The notes beneath the pieces are model-generated. The model was not told the origin of the DNA. It did not search any database and was given only the letters and a program-made list of their open reading frames with translations. The position numbers and the translations under genes are program-made. Positions 14,813 through 15,703 of a DNA stretch of 15,703 nt are shown in pieces (position 1 is the stretch's first letter; the number at the start of each line of letters is the position of its first letter). The stretch is from JBBPYR01 sp038199755 (lineage in GTDB: Bacteria > Chloroflexota > Ktedonobacteria > Ktedonobacterales > Ktedonobacteraceae), in NCBI GenBank assembly GCA_038199755.1, contig JBBPYR010000242.1:1-15703 (forward strand), in the 5' to 3' direction.

Positions 14813-15205
14813 ATGCAACTCTCACCAATTCGCCTGCTCGTGAGCGATTTTCCCGCCACCGTCAAATTCTGGCGCGATGTTATGCAGCTACCCATGCCAT
14901 ATCATCTCGAAGAAATGGGCTATGCATACTTCGAGGCTGGCAGCACTGGCCTGGAACTACTCAGCCGCGACGCATTTGCCGCCACGCTCGGCGAGACCGC
15001 GCCCACGCCCACACCCACGGGCCGTCAATTCGTCCTCACCTTCAAAGTGGACGATGTTGACGCAACCTATGCCGAACTGCTCGCCCGTGGTGCCACCGCC
15101 GTTGCTGGCCCAAAAGATCGCCCGGAATGGGGAGCCCGCGCCGCCCATATCAGCGGACCAGAAGGGCATCTCATCGAAATCTATTCCATGCTCCCCACCC
15201 CATAG
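14813..15205 (+). CDS. VOC-superfamily protein (glyoxalase/bleomycin-resistance fold)
   Basis: The 130-aa protein has the two beta-alpha-beta-beta-beta modules of the vicinal oxygen chelate fold: the first begins IRLLVSDFPATVKFWRDVM (6-24), the second FVLTFKVDDVDATYAELLARG (73-93). Metal-ligand candidates are E48 (GLELL) and E122 (GHLIEIYS). The usual first histidine is replaced by leucine (IRLLV), so the metal site is incomplete and the protein could bind a ligand without catalysis, as bleomycin-resistance proteins do. AAGGAG (14801-14806) is at ideal spacing from ATG 14813. The stop codon lies inside the 9 bases bordering the insertion sequence (15199-15207). The fold is sure; the substrate is unknown. 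Confidence 0.85.
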   Translation: MQLSPIRLLVSDFPATVKFWRDVMQLPMPYHLEEMGYAYFEAGSTGLELLSRDAFAATLGETAPTPTPTGRQFVLTFKVDDVDATYAELLARGATAVAGPKDRPEWGARAAHISGPEGHLIEIYSMLPTP

Positions 15206-15207
15206 GT

Positions 15208-15703
15208 CTGATTCTTACCCACATCTTACAATTGGAGGTGAAAAGCGAGATGAACGCCCTCAAGAAGCGTTTGCAAGGAGAGCCAGCCTTTCCAGATGGT
15301 GCGCCATCCAGGAGGACCATCCCGGTGGCGAGCCAAATAGCCACCCATGCGTGCCACCTCCGTCCAGAAGGTTCCCAGCGTCATGCTGGCAGACGAGTGA
15401 CCCGAACGCTCAGCAACCACCGCCAACATCAGCGGCTCAATGACCTGCTGGGCGGGACGTTCGGGGTCGTCGCGAGCACTCGCCCGCACCTGCAACAACC
15501 GCACCGCCAGCGGCGACAACAAGCCCAACAACCGCATCAGGCCGTCAACGGTTTGCAGTTGTCGTTGCTCAATACGACAGCCACTTTTGAGACATTGATG
15601 ATAGTATTCGACCAACCAACGATGCAGATACCAGTCGAGGTGCTCCCACGCCTCGTCGAGCGTCGTTGTGGGAACCGAAGTCAGCAAAAGCCATTCCTAT
15701 GTC
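15208..15703 (-). mobile_element. Tn5/IS50-type insertion sequence (IS4 superfamily), one end plus partial transposase
   Basis: The element runs off the right edge. Its visible terminus CTGATTCTTACCCACATCT (15208-15226) matches the 19-bp Tn5 outside end at 14 positions and the Tn5 mosaic end at 15, from memory of those sequences. Inside it is the transposase C-terminus on the minus strand. CCCATAGGT (15199-15207) would be one copy of a 9-bp target duplication; the other copy is beyond the window. Confidence 0.75.
15226..15703 (-). pseudogene. IS4-family (Tn5-like) transposase, C-terminal part, probable frameshift
   Basis: The minus-strand frame (stop at 15226-15228) encodes the C-terminal third of a DDE transposase. 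It contains the exact YREK signature of IS4 relatives, Y-(2)-R-(3)-E-(6)-K, in WYLHRWLVEYYHQCLKSGCR; the glutamate is the third catalytic acid. GCRIEQRQLQ and GGYLARHRDGPPGWRTIWKG are typical of the Tn5-like group. Just upstream of the conserved EWLLLTS the same frame meets a TAG stop (15697-15699). Dropping one G from the GG at that point would restore a D-I-E-W-L-L-L-T-S reading, so a one-base insertion is likely. The N-terminal part is outside the window, so I cannot tell whether the rest is intact. The TTG at 15687 is an unlikely true start. Confidence 0.75.

Noticed and set aside
14877..15443. 188-codon plus-strand frame across the VOC gene and insertion sequence
   Set aside because: Shadow of two real coding regions on different frames and strands, proline/serine-rich, no start signal.

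Overview
The window looks like a stretch of a Chloroflexota chromosome, most likely class Ktedonobacteria. This is an inference from moderate GC content, many GNAT paralogs, a MoxR/DUF58/transglutaminase operon of the soil-bacterium type, a lone Cas6, and insertion-sequence debris. No rRNA or tRNA is visible to settle taxonomy. All genes run on the + strand except a transposase remnant at the right edge.

Layout. (1) 24-992 is a complete cas6 (pre-crRNA endoribonuclease); no repeat array or other cas gene lies inside the window. (2) 1087-1482 is a single-domain response regulator and 1593-2033 a small two-helix membrane protein of unknown function. (3) 2280-6947 is a tight three-gene operon: MoxR AAA+ ATPase, DUF58 protein and TgpA-like membrane transglutaminase. 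(4) 6948-7465 is a 518-bp gene-free gap holding a GC-rich imperfect inverted-repeat element of about 274 bp that resembles a MITE, followed by a good sigma70 promoter for a 121-aa orphan gene. (5) 7867-8283 is a compact unit: near-consensus promoter, 71-codon ORF, strong intrinsic terminator. It sits directly upstream of an ABC-2 drug-type exporter (ATPase 8358-9314, permease 9342-10175) and could be an attenuating leader. (6) 10250-13068 holds three tandem GNAT acetyltransferase paralogs; the middle one keeps the first domain and only the tail of the second. (7) 13207-14696 is a one-helix small membrane protein coupled to an MFS transporter. (8) 14813-15205 is a VOC (glyoxalase/bleomycin-resistance fold) protein with a palindrome-plus-extended-minus-10 promoter region. 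(9) From 15208 to the right edge is one end of a Tn5/IS50-type (IS4 superfamily) insertion sequence whose terminus closely resembles the Tn5 ends. Its transposase reading frame appears broken next to the window edge.

How the genes may work together. The MoxR/DUF58/transglutaminase set is a known association at the cell envelope. Genes 8358-15205 (ABC exporter, acetyltransferases, MFS pump, VOC protein) are all types often used in small-molecule export or detoxification. Their clustering suggests, but does not prove, a xenobiotic or antibiotic tolerance neighbourhood. The most interesting candidates for something new are the structured leader/terminator ahead of the ABC exporter, the large inverted-repeat element with a built-in direct repeat, and the internally deleted acetyltransferase.
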